Shown here in pieces: positions 48,401 through 60,029 of a stretch of DNA of 64,000 nucleotides. The notes under the pieces are model-generated. The model was not told the origin of the DNA. It worked only from the letters and a program-made list of their open reading frames with translations, and searched no databases. Each line of letters opens with the position of its first letter. The first letter of the stretch is position 1. Origin of the DNA: Bubalus kerabau. Its lineage: Eukaryota > Chordata > Mammalia > Artiodactyla > Bovidae. The position numbers were made by a program, and so were the translations under genes. Location of the stretch: contig NC_073627.1 in NCBI RefSeq assembly GCF_029407905.1, positions 157,361,697 to 157,425,696 of the forward strand, written 5' to 3'.

Positions 48401-51400
48401 GCCCTTGCTGGTTTCTATACTTGTTCTGTATAATTTCACCCTCACAGAGATCATTACATCTGTTTCAGAGTAGAAGGAAACTAACATAAGGAAGTTGTTC
48501 ACAGGTACATGACCAGTGGGATGGTAGGCAGTCCTGGGCTTGATACCCGGGTTGTAAGTCTGAAGCCCTAACTCTGTGTGTCCACCGCTGTGCCCTGAAT
48601 CAGCACTGCTCCTGAGAGAGAAAGAGGGATGACTGTCCCACCTACCAAGCTGAGTGTTCATATCCTGAGCACCCATGTGTGTGCTCAAGGCAAGTCTGTG
48701 TTCTCTTTCAGGAGAGATAGATGATCTGGCCTACATCTCAACCAGCGAGTGCCGGTTTGATGGTCAGGACAAGTCTGTGGTGTGCACCGTGTCCTCAGAT
48801 GGCACCGTGCGTGCCTGGGATCTGCATGAGGTGAGCTGCCTGGGAGGGGCCAGGATGAGCGCTGTGGATTATGCTGTGACCTCAGTCTTGCAGCCCTTTG
48901 CCTTTATTCTCTTTAACCATCACAGTCAACTAGTGAAGTGTGGGAGTCCCATTGTACAGTGGAAAGTGGCCCAGTCACTGGGCCAGGTCACTCTTCAAGC
49001 TTGAGTCTGATTGATCGCAAATGCCCTTGACTGTCCTGCCCCGCCTCAAGGAGATGGGCATTTTTACAGTCCCTGATGGAGGCTGTTCATGCAAGGGGAT
49101 GGCAGCTGGCTTGCCCAGTTTTGTGATGTCCATATTAGAGCTGATGCCAGTTTTGCCCAGATAACGCAACCTTTACTCACCCATTTGCAAACTAAGTGTT
49201 AAAAACTTTGATAACTATTAGTAATTTCAGACTTGGTTGGCACTTACAAAGCTTTCCTATCCATTTTCTCATTTGATGGCCACAGTAGCCGTTATTATTC
49301 ACAGTATTCATTATTATTATCATTCTAATTTTATACAGGTTTAGACTGAGACAGAGAGGAAAGGCATCTGAGTTGAACCACGTGGTCACTTGCAGATCCA
49401 GGGCTTCTGCCTGGGCCCATGGATCTTTTCCTGGAAAACTAGATAACTTGATGTTTTCAAACACCCTAGACAAGGAGGTCCCTTTAGGGCCTTGCATTAT
49501 TGGTAGACAGACTTGGTGAGGTGGTTGCTCATCTTGTGCTGTTGTTCGGGTTTGCTGGACATGACAGTTTGCTTCCACGTGAACTTAGTGCAGAGCGAGC
49601 AGAGGGCAAGCTCCTGAGAAGGGCACCAGGAAGCCCTACCTAACGTCCTGCAGATTGCCCCCATGAACAGGGCACGGTGGTCAGAGACCTGACTGTGATC
49701 TGTGGGCTTGACTTCTCAGTCTGTGTTGTAGTTGCATTTTTGAGTCCCTGTGCCTGCCTTGGGGGTTGCTCCTCTGCCCAGACTTCATGGTAGAAGCCAT
49801 GAGAGAGAATGGTGTGAACCGTGTTAGGCGATGGGAGTGCTTGGCTGCCAGTGAATGAGTAAGTCCAAAAGCCCTAGTTGGGCTCCAGCCCAGGATTCTG
49901 ACAGATGCCAGATGACAAACTAGGCCGTCTGAGGGACTTTAGAAACTGGGATAGGAACTCAGAAAGGGAGGAAGGTTGGGGGCACTGGATGGGAGCAGTG
50001 AGAGGGCAAAGGGGCAGAGCAATTTGGGAATGAGTTTTGGGTAGTTACAATTTGCTTTGATTTTCATAAAACACTATCAAGGCTTTTATATGAAAGGAAA
50101 AATGGGACTAAAAGATAATTCATAAGAAGTAAAAAAAATTGCCCTTCCTTCCAAAGGTAACCACTTTTTTATTGATTTCTGGTCTTACTGAATTTTATAT
50201 TTTATTAATAGATTCTGTTTCTTGGTCTGTATACTTTAGAGAGTATCTGTTGACTGCTTTACAGAAACATTTTTAATTACTAGGAACCCTTTCATATTCT
50301 CTGATTATAATTATTATTTTTGTTTGTTTAAAGGATACAGTTATTTGCATCGTATGTCTTTCCTCCATAGTCAGTTTTTCAGTTGTTTATCATGGATTTT
50401 TCTCTTCCATGTGCTTTTTTTCCTCATATATATGCCATGATGTTTGACATAATTCCAAGTGAAGGTCTCTGGTGACCATGGGTGCATGTAGCTGGTTTCT
50501 GTCTCACTGCAGTTGTGTTGCCCTGAAAGAGGCCTGCCTCAGGCTGTGGACAGGAGACCTTGCAGGCTTAGTAGGTTAGGGATCTTGGGCAGGAATGAGA
50601 CCCAAAGGCTGGGAGGTTCCATAGTTGCCAAAACAAAAAGATCTTGACTTGAAAGAGCTTTGGTGCAGGGGTCGGCAGACCTTTCTGTAAGACCTTTTCT
50701 TTCTCTGGCCAGCAGACCAGAGAGCAAATATTTCAAGCATTGTAAAGCATGTGATTCTGCAACAACTTAACTCTGTGGCTGTAATGCAAAAGCAGCCATA
50801 GATAACAAATAAACAAAAGGGAGTGGCTGTGTTCCAATATAACTTTTTACGGACACTCAAATGTGAGTTTCATGTTGTTTTCAAGTGTCATGAAATGCTC
50901 TTTGTTTTATTCTTTTAACTAAAATTCAAAAATGGGTTTGGGTACAGGCCGTGGTTGAACTCTACTGTGGTCTGTTTATTATAGGGCTAGACCACTCTGC
51001 ATCCATTCTTCCTGATTCCCTATCTTAATCCCTCTTGTGAGCACATCTCCAATCTTACTTTATTTTTTAAAAGTTCAGTCATTCCGTTGGAGTCATGCAA
51101 TATGTAGCCTGTTCCTATGCTCTCTTCCCCTGGTCACTGCTTTCGATTCTGACATGAGAAGGGGAGTTTCACTGCTACTTTGCCTACTTCCATACCACTG
51201 GCCACTTGGGAGTGATGTGTGGTCTCTGAGACCTATTTGACATGAGCCAGTCACCGGTGCAGAGTTTCTACTAGTGATGGTCTTATTAGCTGTTCTAGCA
51301 ACAGAAATCAACTGTTGATATGTTGACATGAGGGGGAAGAAAGAAAAGAAAGGAAGAATACTGGGATATCATGACTGGGAAAAGATTGTGCTAACAAGAT

Positions 51401-52724
51401 AACATCTGATACAAAAAGGACCATAATAACTACAAATTGAAAGAAAAAAAAAAAACTTTGTCACAGCTCTGGAAAACTCTGAAACAGTGGCTAGAGGATT
51501 GGTTCTCTGATGCCCTTTGTTAATGTGCCATGGGCCTGCTCTTTACCTCACTCTTCTAGCTTTCAGAATCCTGGAAAAGACTGTGGAGCTGGGAGTCAGC
51601 CCATCTCAGACCAGTTGTTCTCCTCTGTGCTAATGGCCATGACAGGGCATGGACCTTGGCCAGGCCCGGCCTGTGGTAGCTCCACTGGGCACCCCAATGG
51701 GAAGGGCATGTTCTGAGCAGGGCAGCTGCAGTTACTCAACAGAAACTGTTTGCATCCATGAGCCTAAATTAGCTTATCTGTAAACGGGCTTCCTGGGGAC
51801 CGAATGGGATGCTCTGTGTGGAAGTTCTCTGTATGCAGCCCTCTGGAACTCAGGTCCTGAGTACAGCTCCAGTCCAGGGCAGGGTGGAGGGTAGCGTTGG
51901 TCCTGCCTCCCTGCCCAGCTTTCCTCAGCTAAGCCATAGTTGACCACTGGTAGTGCTTCAGACATCCCAGTGTGCACCCCAGACCCCACCTTCAGTCCTT
52001 CTGGCCATGGCTCTAGCCCCAGGCAGCCTCTGCACCCACGCTCAGCCACTGCTCTCCTCTAGGACAAATGTGTCCTTTGTGGTAGAACATTACTTTTTTT
52101 TTTTTTAATGAATTTTATTTATTATTTATTTGGTTTTTGGCTATGCTGGGTCTTCAGTGCTGCATGATTTTCTCTTGTTGCCAGGCAGGCTCTAAGGGTG
52201 CACAGGCTTCAGTAGTTGGGGCATATGAGCTTAGTTTCTCTATGTGGAATCTTCCTGGACCAGGAATCAAACCCATCTCCTCTGCATTGGCAGGCAGATT
52301 CTTAACCACTGGGCCACCAGGGAAGTCCAGGGGAGCATTGCTTTTGTGTTGTATCCCATATCGTGCTGTGCATCCTGTGAGGATGGGGATCACACCCCTC
52401 ATCCTGCATGTCCCCAGTGTGCCCTGGGTGATGGTTGAATGAATGAAACCAGTAAGTGTTTAGGAAATAAATGAGCCCTGTGTGAGTTGTTATGTTCATT
52501 TTGTTGTTACCCAGGGCATGGAGCTCTGGTCGAGCCCTGTGCAGTCTGCTGCTCTGGTGAATCTGGTGACCTACCCTCGACTGCAACTGGTGGTCACTGT
52601 GGACGAGCGAGGACTGATCAAAGTATGGGAAGCAGAGAATGGGTGTGAGCAAGCCGCCTTCTTGCTGCCCATGTATTCATCTGCATTGGAGGCCTGTGAC
52701 ATTCCGGAGGGTCCCCTCTTGCTG
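39488..52724 (+). CDS. F-box/WD-repeat protein of the FBXW12/FBXW17 type, first five coding exons (3' part not found)
   Basis: Exons 39488-39577, 44180-44217, 48130-48290, 48712-48830 and 52515-52724 join in phase (all GT-AG) to 206 residues. Residues 1-45 form an F-box (LHELLHVFSFLEARDLLCAA, then VDKVWNEASRTKELWRQLC). Next comes the family segment LGTQTWKQYYLRRSELEFR. Two WD-like repeats follow, ending SSDGTVRAWDLHEG and DERGLIKVWEAENG. WSSPVQ after the first repeat matches human FBXW12 as remembered. Such proteins are about 460 aa, so four or more exons should lie downstream; none was recognised between 52725 and 64000. The expected role is substrate receptor of an SCF ubiquitin ligase, the F-box binding SKP1. 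Position beside CDK20 favours the FBXW17-type orthologue, but FBXW12-like is equally defensible by sequence. No stop or frameshift in the five exons suggests a functional gene. Confidence 0.85.
40267..40415 (-). mobile_element. BovB 3' end in F-box gene intron 1
   Basis: ttgttgttcagtcacgcc to tgatgccatccaaccatctc, reverse orientation. Confidence 0.85.
40601..40835 (+). mobile_element. Bov-tA SINE in F-box gene intron 1
   Basis: ggcttcccaggtggcgctag head to gactgaagcaacttagc. Confidence 0.85.
41055..41263 (-). mobile_element. Bov-tA SINE in F-box gene intron 1
   Basis: Reversed copy ending gagccaccagggaagccc. Confidence 0.85.
41451..41614 (-). mobile_element. CHR-type tRNA SINE
   Basis: T-run start, then ggctatactggttctcagttg, ending ctaccagggaggtct. 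L1-BT inserted just beyond it. Confidence 0.8.
41630..43195 (-). mobile_element. 5'-truncated L1-BT with 15-bp target duplication
   Basis: About 1.57 kb in F-box gene intron 1. A poly-T end leads to a reversed L1 3' UTR and an uninterrupted ORF2 C-terminal frame of 327 codons (43020-42037), with CCRGCGEKGTLLHCWWEC and MFIAALFIIARTWKQP. The duplication ccaaaaagacttctt is perfect at 41615-41629 and 43196-43210. The perfect duplication and open frame suggest a fairly young insertion. It is dead on arrival because it lacks ORF1, the endonuclease and most of RT. Confidence 0.95.
44553..46178. mobile_element. BovB LINE with inverted 5' part, F-box gene intron 2
   Basis: 44553 to about 45105 is BovB in minus orientation (endonuclease/linker region). 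From about 45110 to 46178 it is plus orientation (RT with YADDTT, then the 3' end). The element segment between the two parts is missing. The plus part keeps a long open frame up to 45958. Confidence 0.85.
46180..47340. other. AT-rich unassigned intron 2 sequence
   Basis: No repeat or exon recognised. The T-rich composition resembles 3' UTR or old intronic DNA. Confidence 0.4.
47345..47466 (-). mobile_element. CHR-type tRNA SINE
   Basis: Reversed copy ending ggactgctagggaatttcct. Confidence 0.7.
47637..47843 (+). mobile_element. Bov-tA SINE in F-box gene intron 2
   Basis: ggattccctagtggctcag head; flanking cagtccta repeats. Confidence 0.85.
48840..50660. other. F-box gene intron 4, first part, no repeat recognised
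   Basis: Mostly unique-looking sequence, with no exon-like open frame matching WD repeats. Confidence 0.5.
50668..50860. mobile_element. hAT-Charlie-type fossil
   Basis: ggggtcggcagacctttctgtaag and gcaaaagcagccatagataac are typical of a widespread mammalian hAT family. Confidence 0.6.
52092..52330 (-). mobile_element. CHR-type tRNA SINE upstream of F-box exon 5
   Basis: T-run start, ending gggccaccagggaagtcca, about 185 bases before exon 5. Confidence 0.85.
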
Positions 52725-53965
52725 GTGAGTAACCCGGCTCCTAGGAGCCTCTCCTGTTTCCCAGCATCTGTGGGCCTGGCACCAGACCACCGTGTCAGGT
52801 GGCACCTCAAGCCAGGCCTTCCATGTGGCAGACCTACTGCTTGGTCCCCCCCGCTTCTCCTTGCCTGCTGTGTGGAGGGCAGGCTGCACATCCCCCTTCA
52901 GTTCTAACATGCCACAGCCTGCTCCCTGGACCTGTCTCTGCAGCCTCTCGCGCACTCACAGTGAGGGCCAGCCCCATGGGCTGCCGGTGCTTTCTTGTCC
53001 ACATGCCCCTGCTTTCCTGTCTCCTCGTCCTGCTCATAGTCTTTCTTTCCCTTCTGGTTGCTTCTCATTACTGCATTCTCACTCTTCTCTCCCCCTTTCA
53101 AGTCTCAGCAAGGACCCAACTCAAGGGAAAACTGAGGCATGTTCGACAGAATGCAAGCATTTGCCTGAGATGATGAAGGCCTTCTGTTGCCAGGACATTT
53201 GGTTTGGAGGTGATTCTTGAGTATTGCGAGGGAGCATTTGGCCAGAGAGAGGGTGAAAGTGGGTGTAAGTTGGCAGGTCGAGGATGTGGCTCTCACCTGG
53301 CAGCAGTATCCTCCTCCTGGAGGGAAGGAGGTCTTTGAGAGTGTGGACAAGCTGGCCTCCCAAATACCAAGATGAGCACACCCCCAGGAACAGCTTCATA
53401 TGTAAACAGGACTAATTCTGTAAAGGAACTAAGCTCATGAACAAAAACAGTAAGACCCGATGAAACATATTTCATATAAATAGCTCTGTAGTTATTTAAA
53501 AGAGACTTTGGAATAAGTGTAATTAATACCTCCAGAGCAATTTGAGAATATATTGTAGAGAGGAAGAGGAAGCCACTGTAGTTCTCTCCGGGGAATGATA
53601 GGCCACATGACTCACACTTCATTGTTGGTGAAGGACAGTTAGGAAAGTTAGAATATATATCAAATCAGAGAGCTAAAAATAGCAAACGGTTTCTAGGCCA
53701 AGATTCAGAAGATGGCAGAAAGCAAAGTGCTGAGCCTAACACTGGGGCTGCTTTTGTTCTGGAGATGTTTACTCCAAGGCCAAGGAGCTGAGCAGGGAGA
53801 TAGCCAAGTGGATAAAGGTTGGAGTGCAGGGCCATCAAGGGTTGGAGCCCTGTGAATCCTCTTACATTGGATGTGTTATCGAATGTTGGACCCTGAGAGT
53901 TGTGGGGGAGGGTCTGAAAATAAACAGTGCCTGCAGTGGCTGCGGCTGCCCAGTTACCTGGTGGT
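52725..53965. other. Sequence after F-box exon 5; no further exon found
   Basis: Begins with donor gtgagt. I looked for a continuation resembling the FBXW12 segment that follows the second WD repeat and saw none. Confidence 0.45.
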
Positions 53966-53971
53966 ACTAAA

Positions 53972-54105
53972 TTGGAGAAGGAAATGGCACCCCACTCCAG
54001 TATTCTTGCCTGGAAAATTCCATGGACAGAGGAGCCTGGTAGGCTACAGTCCATGGGGTCGCAAAGAGTCAGACACGACTGAGCGACTTCACTTCTTCAC
54101 TTCAC
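53972..54105 (+). mobile_element. BovA SINE
   Basis: Single unit flanked by actaaat on both sides. Confidence 0.85.
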
Positions 54106-54207
54106 TAAATGAAAATTCTTTCTAGAGAAAAATAAGACTCCCCATGCCTCTCTTTTCAAATACAGTGTTTAGCACTCCCTTAGAGATAAGGGAGTGGTTA
54201 AGACAAT

Positions 54208-54415
54208 GGGCTTCCCTGGTGGCTCAGAGGTTAAAGCGTCTGCCTCCAATGCAGGAGATCCGGGTTCGATCCCTGGGTCGGGAAGATCCCCTGGAGAAGG
54301 AAATGGTAACCCACTCCAGTATTCTTGCTTGGAGAATCCCATGGATGGAGAAGCCTGGTAGGCTATAGTCCACGGGTTGCAAAGAGTTGGACACGACTGA
54401 GCGACTTCACCTTCA
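54208..54415 (+). mobile_element. Bov-tA SINE
   Basis: ggcttccctggtggctcagagg head, tail ending cgacttcaccttcac. Confidence 0.88.
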
Positions 54416-54420
54416 CCTTA

Positions 54421-54500
54421 GAGATAAGTAGTGATAAGATAACAGGACCTACCCAAGGTAATCTACAGCTTCAGTCCAGTCCTTACCAAACTACTAATGG
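54421..54500. repeat. Left copy of ~79-bp direct repeat
   Basis: L1-derived; aligns with 54703-54780 at roughly 80 percent identity. Confidence 0.75.
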
Positions 54501-54511
54501 TGTATATTCTT

Positions 54512-54700
54512 GGGCTTCCTTTGTGGCTCAGCTAGTAAAGAATCCACCTGCAATGTGGGAGACCTGGGTTCTATCCCTGGGTTGGGAAGATCCCCTGAAG
54601 AAGGGAAAGGCTACCCACTCCAGCATTCTGGCCTAGAGAATTCTGTGGACTGGATAGTTCATGGGCAAAGAGTGGGACATGACTGAGCAACTTTCACTTT
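54512..54700 (+). mobile_element. Bov-tA SINE between the direct repeats
   Basis: A different Bov-tA subtype from its neighbour (gaatccacctgcaatgtggg). Confidence 0.85.
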
Positions 54701-54702
54701 CA

Positions 54703-55900
54703 GAGATAAATAGAGATAAGATAATATGACCTACCAAGGCAATCTACAGATTTGGTACAATCCTTAGCAAACTACCAGTTTTTCACAAAACTAGAGCAAA
54801 AATTTTTTAATTTATGTAGAAACACAGAAGATCTTGGAATAGTCAAAGTAATCTTGAGAAAGAAAAAGGGAGCTGGAGGAATCAGATTCCCTGACTTCAG
54901 CCTATACTGCAAAGCAACAGTAATCAAAATAGTATGGGACTTGCACAGAAACAGGAATATAGATTAATGGAACAAAATAGAAAGCCAGAGATAAACCCAT
55001 GCACCAATGGTCAATTAATCTGTGACAAAGCAGGCAAGAATATACAGTGGAAAAAAGACAGTCTCTTCAATAAGTGGTGTTGGGAAAACTAGACAGCTAC
55101 ATGTAAAATAATGAAATTAAAACAGTCCCTAACACCATTCACAAAAATAAACTGAAAATGAATCAAAGACCTAACTGTAAGGCCAGACTCTATAAAATTC
55201 TTAAGAGGAAAACAGGCAGAACACTCTGACATAAATTGCAGCAAGATCCTTTTGGATTCACCTTCTAGAGTAATGAAAATAAAAACAGTAAACAAATGGG
55301 ACGTAATTAAACTTAAAAGCTTCTGCACAACAAAGGAAATTATCAACAAAATGAGCAAAGAGCCCAGAGAATGGGAGAATAATCCCTCAAATATGCAAAC
55401 AGCTCATGGAGCGCGCGCGCGCTCTCTCTCTCTCTCATATATATATATATAAACAATATATATATAAAACAATCAGAAAATGAGCAGAAGACCTGAATAG
55501 ACATTTCTCCAAAGAAGACATTCTAAAGGCCAAAAAGCACATGATAAGGTACTCAGTATCACTAATTATCAGAGAAATATAAATCAAAAGTAGTGACATA
55601 TCACCTCAAACCAGTCAAAATAGCCATCATCAAAAAGCCTACTAACAGTACATGCTGGAGAGCGTGTGGAGAAAAGGGAACCCTCTTACAGTATTGGTGG
55701 GAATGTAAATTGTCACAACCACTATGGAGAACAGTATGGAGGTTCCTTAAGAAACTTACAAAATATGATCGAGCAATTCCACTCTTGGGCATACACCTGG
55801 AGAAAACCATTATCCAAAAGAATACATGTATCCTAATGTTCACTGCAGCACTGTTTACAATAGCCAAGACATGGAAGCCATGGGTGGTGATATGAGTATT
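54703..55900 (+). mobile_element. L1 ORF2 3' half
   Basis: Plus-strand L1 from gacctaccaaggcaatctac through GEKGTLLQYWWECKL and LFTIAKTWKP coding. Stops and a microsatellite disrupt it. The right copy of the direct repeat forms its first 78 bases. Confidence 0.85.
55411..55470. repeat. Composite (GC)n(CT)n(AT)n microsatellite
   Basis: gcgcgcgcgcgc, then a ct run, then at runs, inside the L1. Confidence 0.95.
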
Positions 55901-56087
55901 TACTTTGTAATAATTTACTGAGCTCTTATGTTTATGTTTTGTGCAATTTTCTGTGTGTGTTATATACATCAATTAAGAAGTTAAGATTATAGAAGAATTA
56001 GTGAACTGGAAGATAAAAGTAATTCTGTAGAATGCAATGGGAATATCAGGAGTGGTAAATGTGGAAGAGAGGCTGAGAGACAGAGAC

Positions 56088-56258
56088 CAGTGCTACTCAG
56101 ACTTGAATGGGATGTTATTTGCCTGTGGACCTCGTTGAAATGAAGATTCTGATTCAGTGGGTCCCTGGGAATACCTGAGATTCTGAGTTTTTTAGGAGCT
56201 TCTTGAGGATATTGATGCCGTCAGGTCACAGACCACACTTGGAGTAGCAAGGCCATAA
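56088..56258. mobile_element. MER5A-type hAT fossil
   Basis: gattctgattcagtgggtccc and cagaccacacttggagtagcaag. Confidence 0.6.
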
Positions 56259-57090
56259 AGGACCCATGAAAAATTTTAGTATTTGTTTATTTGATATCTT
56301 AGGAGTAGGTGAGTCAGAGTGAAACCATGTAGTGTCATTTCATGGGGCTCCAAAGAGCCCTGATCTTTTATGTCTCCACGTGGAAAGAATCCAGCCAAGG
56401 GTGAAGTGGTCTCGTGCCACCATTGGTTTGCAGTTTGGGGGCATGTCTCATGCTTCTGTCGCTAAGCAAGCCAACTTGGTTTTGAGGTTAACCAAATTTG
56501 CTTTCTTGAGTGATCATTAACTCCCAGGGGTCTCCCCAATTTTTAAAACTTACAATCCCCTAGTGGGAATTAACTATTTTATGACCTACTTTGTTCCTTT
56601 ACTCTTTCCCTATCAAGCTGGGGTGGGGGAGGGGGGGGAGGGGGGTGGGACCATAAGAAACTGACGAGATGGTAGATGTTTTTCCAAAATAGACTGAGGA
56701 CATTAATCCATGAAGGTCAAGAAGGTCCTGCAAACCCCGAATAAGGTAAATAAAAATAAATTTGCACACAGACCTATCAGAGTGAGCTAATTGAAGACTA
56801 AGACAGATCTATTTAATAGCAGTAAGGGGAAATAAAACTACCTTAAGTGTAATGAGACTGCTTCAGGCAGTGGGAGAATGATCACAGGTGAATTTTCAGA
56901 AGGAGCAGGAAAGATTGTTGAGCAAGAACCATGGTAAATCTTAGGAAATCTAAACGAATATCCTGTATAAAGCAGCAGCAACAATGCCTTGTGGATTTTA
57001 TATGTAGAAATAAAATGAATGACTTCACCATTTAGGTTAGGAGAAGGTTATGAGGAACTAGGTCTACTAAGCTCCTTGAACTGTCCGAGA

Positions 57091-57738
57091 TTCAGTTCAG
57101 TTCAGTCACTCAGTTGTGTCCAACTCTTTGCGACCCCATGAATTGCAGCACGCCAGGCCTCCCTGTCCATCACCAACTCCTGGAGTTCACTCAAACTCAC
57201 GTCCATCGAGTCTGTGATACCATCCAGCCATCTCATCCTCTGTCATCCCCTTCTCCTCCTGCCCCCAATCCCTCCCAGCATCAGAGTCTTTTCCAATGAG
57301 TCAACTCTTCGCATGAGGTGGCCAAAGTACTGGAGTTTCAGCTTTAGCATCATTCCTTCCAAAGAAATCCCAGGGCTGATCTCCTTCAGAATGGACTGGT
57401 TGGATCTCCTTGCAGTCCAAGGGACTCTCAAGAGTCTTGCCAACACCACAGTTCAAAAGCATCAATTCTTCAGCGCTCAGCCTTCTTCACAGTCCACCTC
57501 TCACATCCATACATGACCACAGGAAAAACCATAGCCTTGACTAGACGAACCTTTGTTGGCAAAGTAATGTCTCTGCTTTTGAATATGCTATCTAGGTTGG
57601 TCATAACTTTTCTTCCAAGGAGTAAGCATCTTTTAATTTCATGGCTGCAGTCACCATCTGCAGTGATTTTGGAGCCCCCAAAAATAAGGTCTGACACTAT
57701 TTCCACTGTTTCCCCATCTATTTCCCATGAAGTGATGG
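57091..57738 (-). mobile_element. BovB 3' portion
   Basis: Starts (ttcag)n and runs back to cccatgaagtgatggg. Confidence 0.9.
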
Positions 57739-57939
57739 GAATTAGTCATATACTTTATAAGGCATTTTGCAAACAGTTATCTCTCACCTAACTCCCAAAA
57801 TAGTATACAGCAAATAGCTGCTAACTCATAAGAGGAAGATCACTGTGTCTTGTGGTTTCCCCTCTAGGGGCAGGATCAACCCGACCCAAAGTTTGGCTTG
57901 GTTATTGTCAACTGGAAAAAAAAAAAAGCACAACCAGAA

Positions 57940-58540
57940 GCTGAGAGTTTTGTTTTATGCAGCAGACTTTCTGAAGATAGAAAATTTCAGATGACCTTAA
58001 GAAAACTGTTCCGAAGAGACAAGGGTGGGGACCCAGGATATATAGGATTTTTTTTGCAATAAATGACCAGGTGGTTGGAACAGCAAAAGATTACTGTTAA
58101 TTAAAACCAGATATGGTATCTCAAGTTAAGGAATTTAGCACTCTTCTATGTATGGGAAAATGCAAGAGCCTGGGCTTACTGAATTGTTCCTTTGATATGT
58201 ACCTTCCTTTGATGCAGGCTTCCCTTGTGGCTCAGCTGGTAAAGAATCCGCCTGTAATGTGGGAGACCTGGGTTCGATCCCTGGGTTGGGAAGATCCCCT
58301 GGAGAAGGGACTGTATAGTCCATGGGGTCGCAAAGAGTCGGACGTGACTGAGCGACTTACACTTTGATTTTATGAACCTTCACTGTCTGGGGCCAGTATC
58401 CTGTGTTTTCACATCCCGAGTCCCCTCAGGGCTCACCATTGGGGGTGGCGGTAATGTGCTGACTTAATGGCTGCAATATCCTTTGTTTACAGATATGGCA
58501 GGCAGCATTTTTAGTTCTCATTATCAAAACTCATGATGCC
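57940..58540. mobile_element. Possible ERV-type LTR remnant with nested SINE
   Basis: Unique-looking block with gcttactgaattgttcc, cccgagtcccctcagggctc and ggcggtaatgtgctgac, wording I associate loosely with ruminant LTRs. A Bov-tA sits at 58217-58365. Confidence 0.3.
58217..58365 (+). mobile_element. Bov-tA SINE, internally shortened
   Basis: ggcttcccttgtggctcagc head; the middle after ggagaaggga is deleted to the gtatagtccatgg tail. Confidence 0.85.
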
Positions 58541-59014
58541 ACACATGCTCTGAGGGGATGTGAAAAGATTCATTGGTTTCATTATCAGACCTCCCTGAGA
58601 GAGCAGGGTGGGCTTCTAGGAATCAGCTCTGGAAATGGCTTGCAGGAGTAGGGAGGAATGACTGGCTCTGGTCTTCCTTCAGAGGAAGCAGAGCCCTGCT
58701 GGCATCTTGATTTGGGGCCTCTGCCCTCCAGAACTGTGAGAGAATACATTTTTTGTTTTTATAAGCCACCCTGTCTTACTACTGCAGCCAAAGGAAACTA
58801 ATACAAGACTCCTCTAAAACAGAACACTTAAGGAAGGGTTGGAATTAAAATGATGGGAAAATGATAGGCATTAGAGATGTTACCAGAAGCAAGCTGATAC
58901 AGCTAATAATGTTAGACGAGAAGACTGGAAGATGAAAGTCTCTCCTGGATCTTAGGGGTCTTATATCAGAACAATAATTAGGTAAGCCTCCTGGGAAGAT
59001 ACAACAAGACTAAT

Positions 59015-59153
59015 TTTTTTTTTTTTTTTTTTTTTGGCCTCGTGTTTTTGGTGTGGCTTTTGGGATCTTAGTTCCCTGACCAGGGATCAGACCTGTGCCC
59101 CTTGCATTAGGAGGGCAAAATCTTAACTACTAGACCACCAGGAAAATCCCGGG
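59015..59153 (-). mobile_element. CHR-type tRNA SINE
   Basis: T(20+) run then a reversed SINE ending ccaccaggaaaatccc. Confidence 0.8.
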
Positions 59154-59154
59154 G

Positions 59155-60025
59155 GTAATTTTGAATGCATTTTAGAATATGGTCTAAAATATATATTGAA
59201 AAATAATGTGTAGAATTTCAAGGAGAAATGATCAAAGCTACATGCATCATGAGACATTTCTGTTACCTGGTTAAAGAGAGATGATCTGGGTGGGCCCACT
59301 GTAGTTCCGTGGGCGCTTTAAAGGCAGAGCATTTTCTCTGGCTGGTCACAGAAGAGGAAGTCAGAGACACAGAGGGTGAGGGCATGGGGGCCTCCTGTGC
59401 TGGCTGCCAGGTTGTTGGTGGGCCTGGAACAGGGATGGTCTCTGCTGCCAGCCAGTGGGCAGGGAAACCTCAGTCCTGCAGCCACAGTGACCTGAATGGG
59501 CTCTCAAATGAGAACCCAGCACCTGACACCTTGACTCAGCTTTGTGTGACTTTTTATGCATTCCATGGGTTATTTGGAAGTTGTTAGGTCATTGGCTCGT
59601 TTCAAGTTAAATTACATTTGTGTGCAAGGTCAGCATCAGGGTTCATTTTTACTTACAAATGGTCATCCAAAACTTACAGAAAAGACCATACTTTCTTCAT
59701 CGAATTACATTATCACCTTCGTTTTGTCAAAATATCAACTGACCAAATGTGTCATGGGTGTTCTATGTCAAACTTTTGGTTAGTCTCCACTGATCTGTAT
59801 GTCTGTCCTGGTGACAGTCACACGGGGTCTTGTTTCCCACAGATTTTAGTTAAGTCATGACCTCCCACATTTCCTTTCTTTGAAAATATATCTATTTCCA
59901 TCAAATTTTTCCAGTGAGCTCATCAATTTCTGTAACACTACTTCCTAGGTTTTTGGTTACTTGAATCTGTACATTGATTTGGGGACAACTGACACCTTAG
60001 TATTCAGTCTTCTAAGCCATAAATA
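59155..60025. other. Interval without recognised gene
   Basis: A 92-codon frame at 59309-59587 has no recognisable domain; no WD-repeat exon seen. Confidence 0.45.
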
Positions 60026-60029
60026 TGGC

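Noticed and set aside
58217..58365. tRNA-like A/B box sequences here and in other SINEs
   Set aside because: They are heads of Bov-tA/CHR SINEs with BovB tails or A-rich ends, not functional tRNA genes.
59309..59587. Possible further F-box gene exon
   Set aside because: Translation has no WD-repeat pattern, and flanking splice sites do not give a consistent phase.
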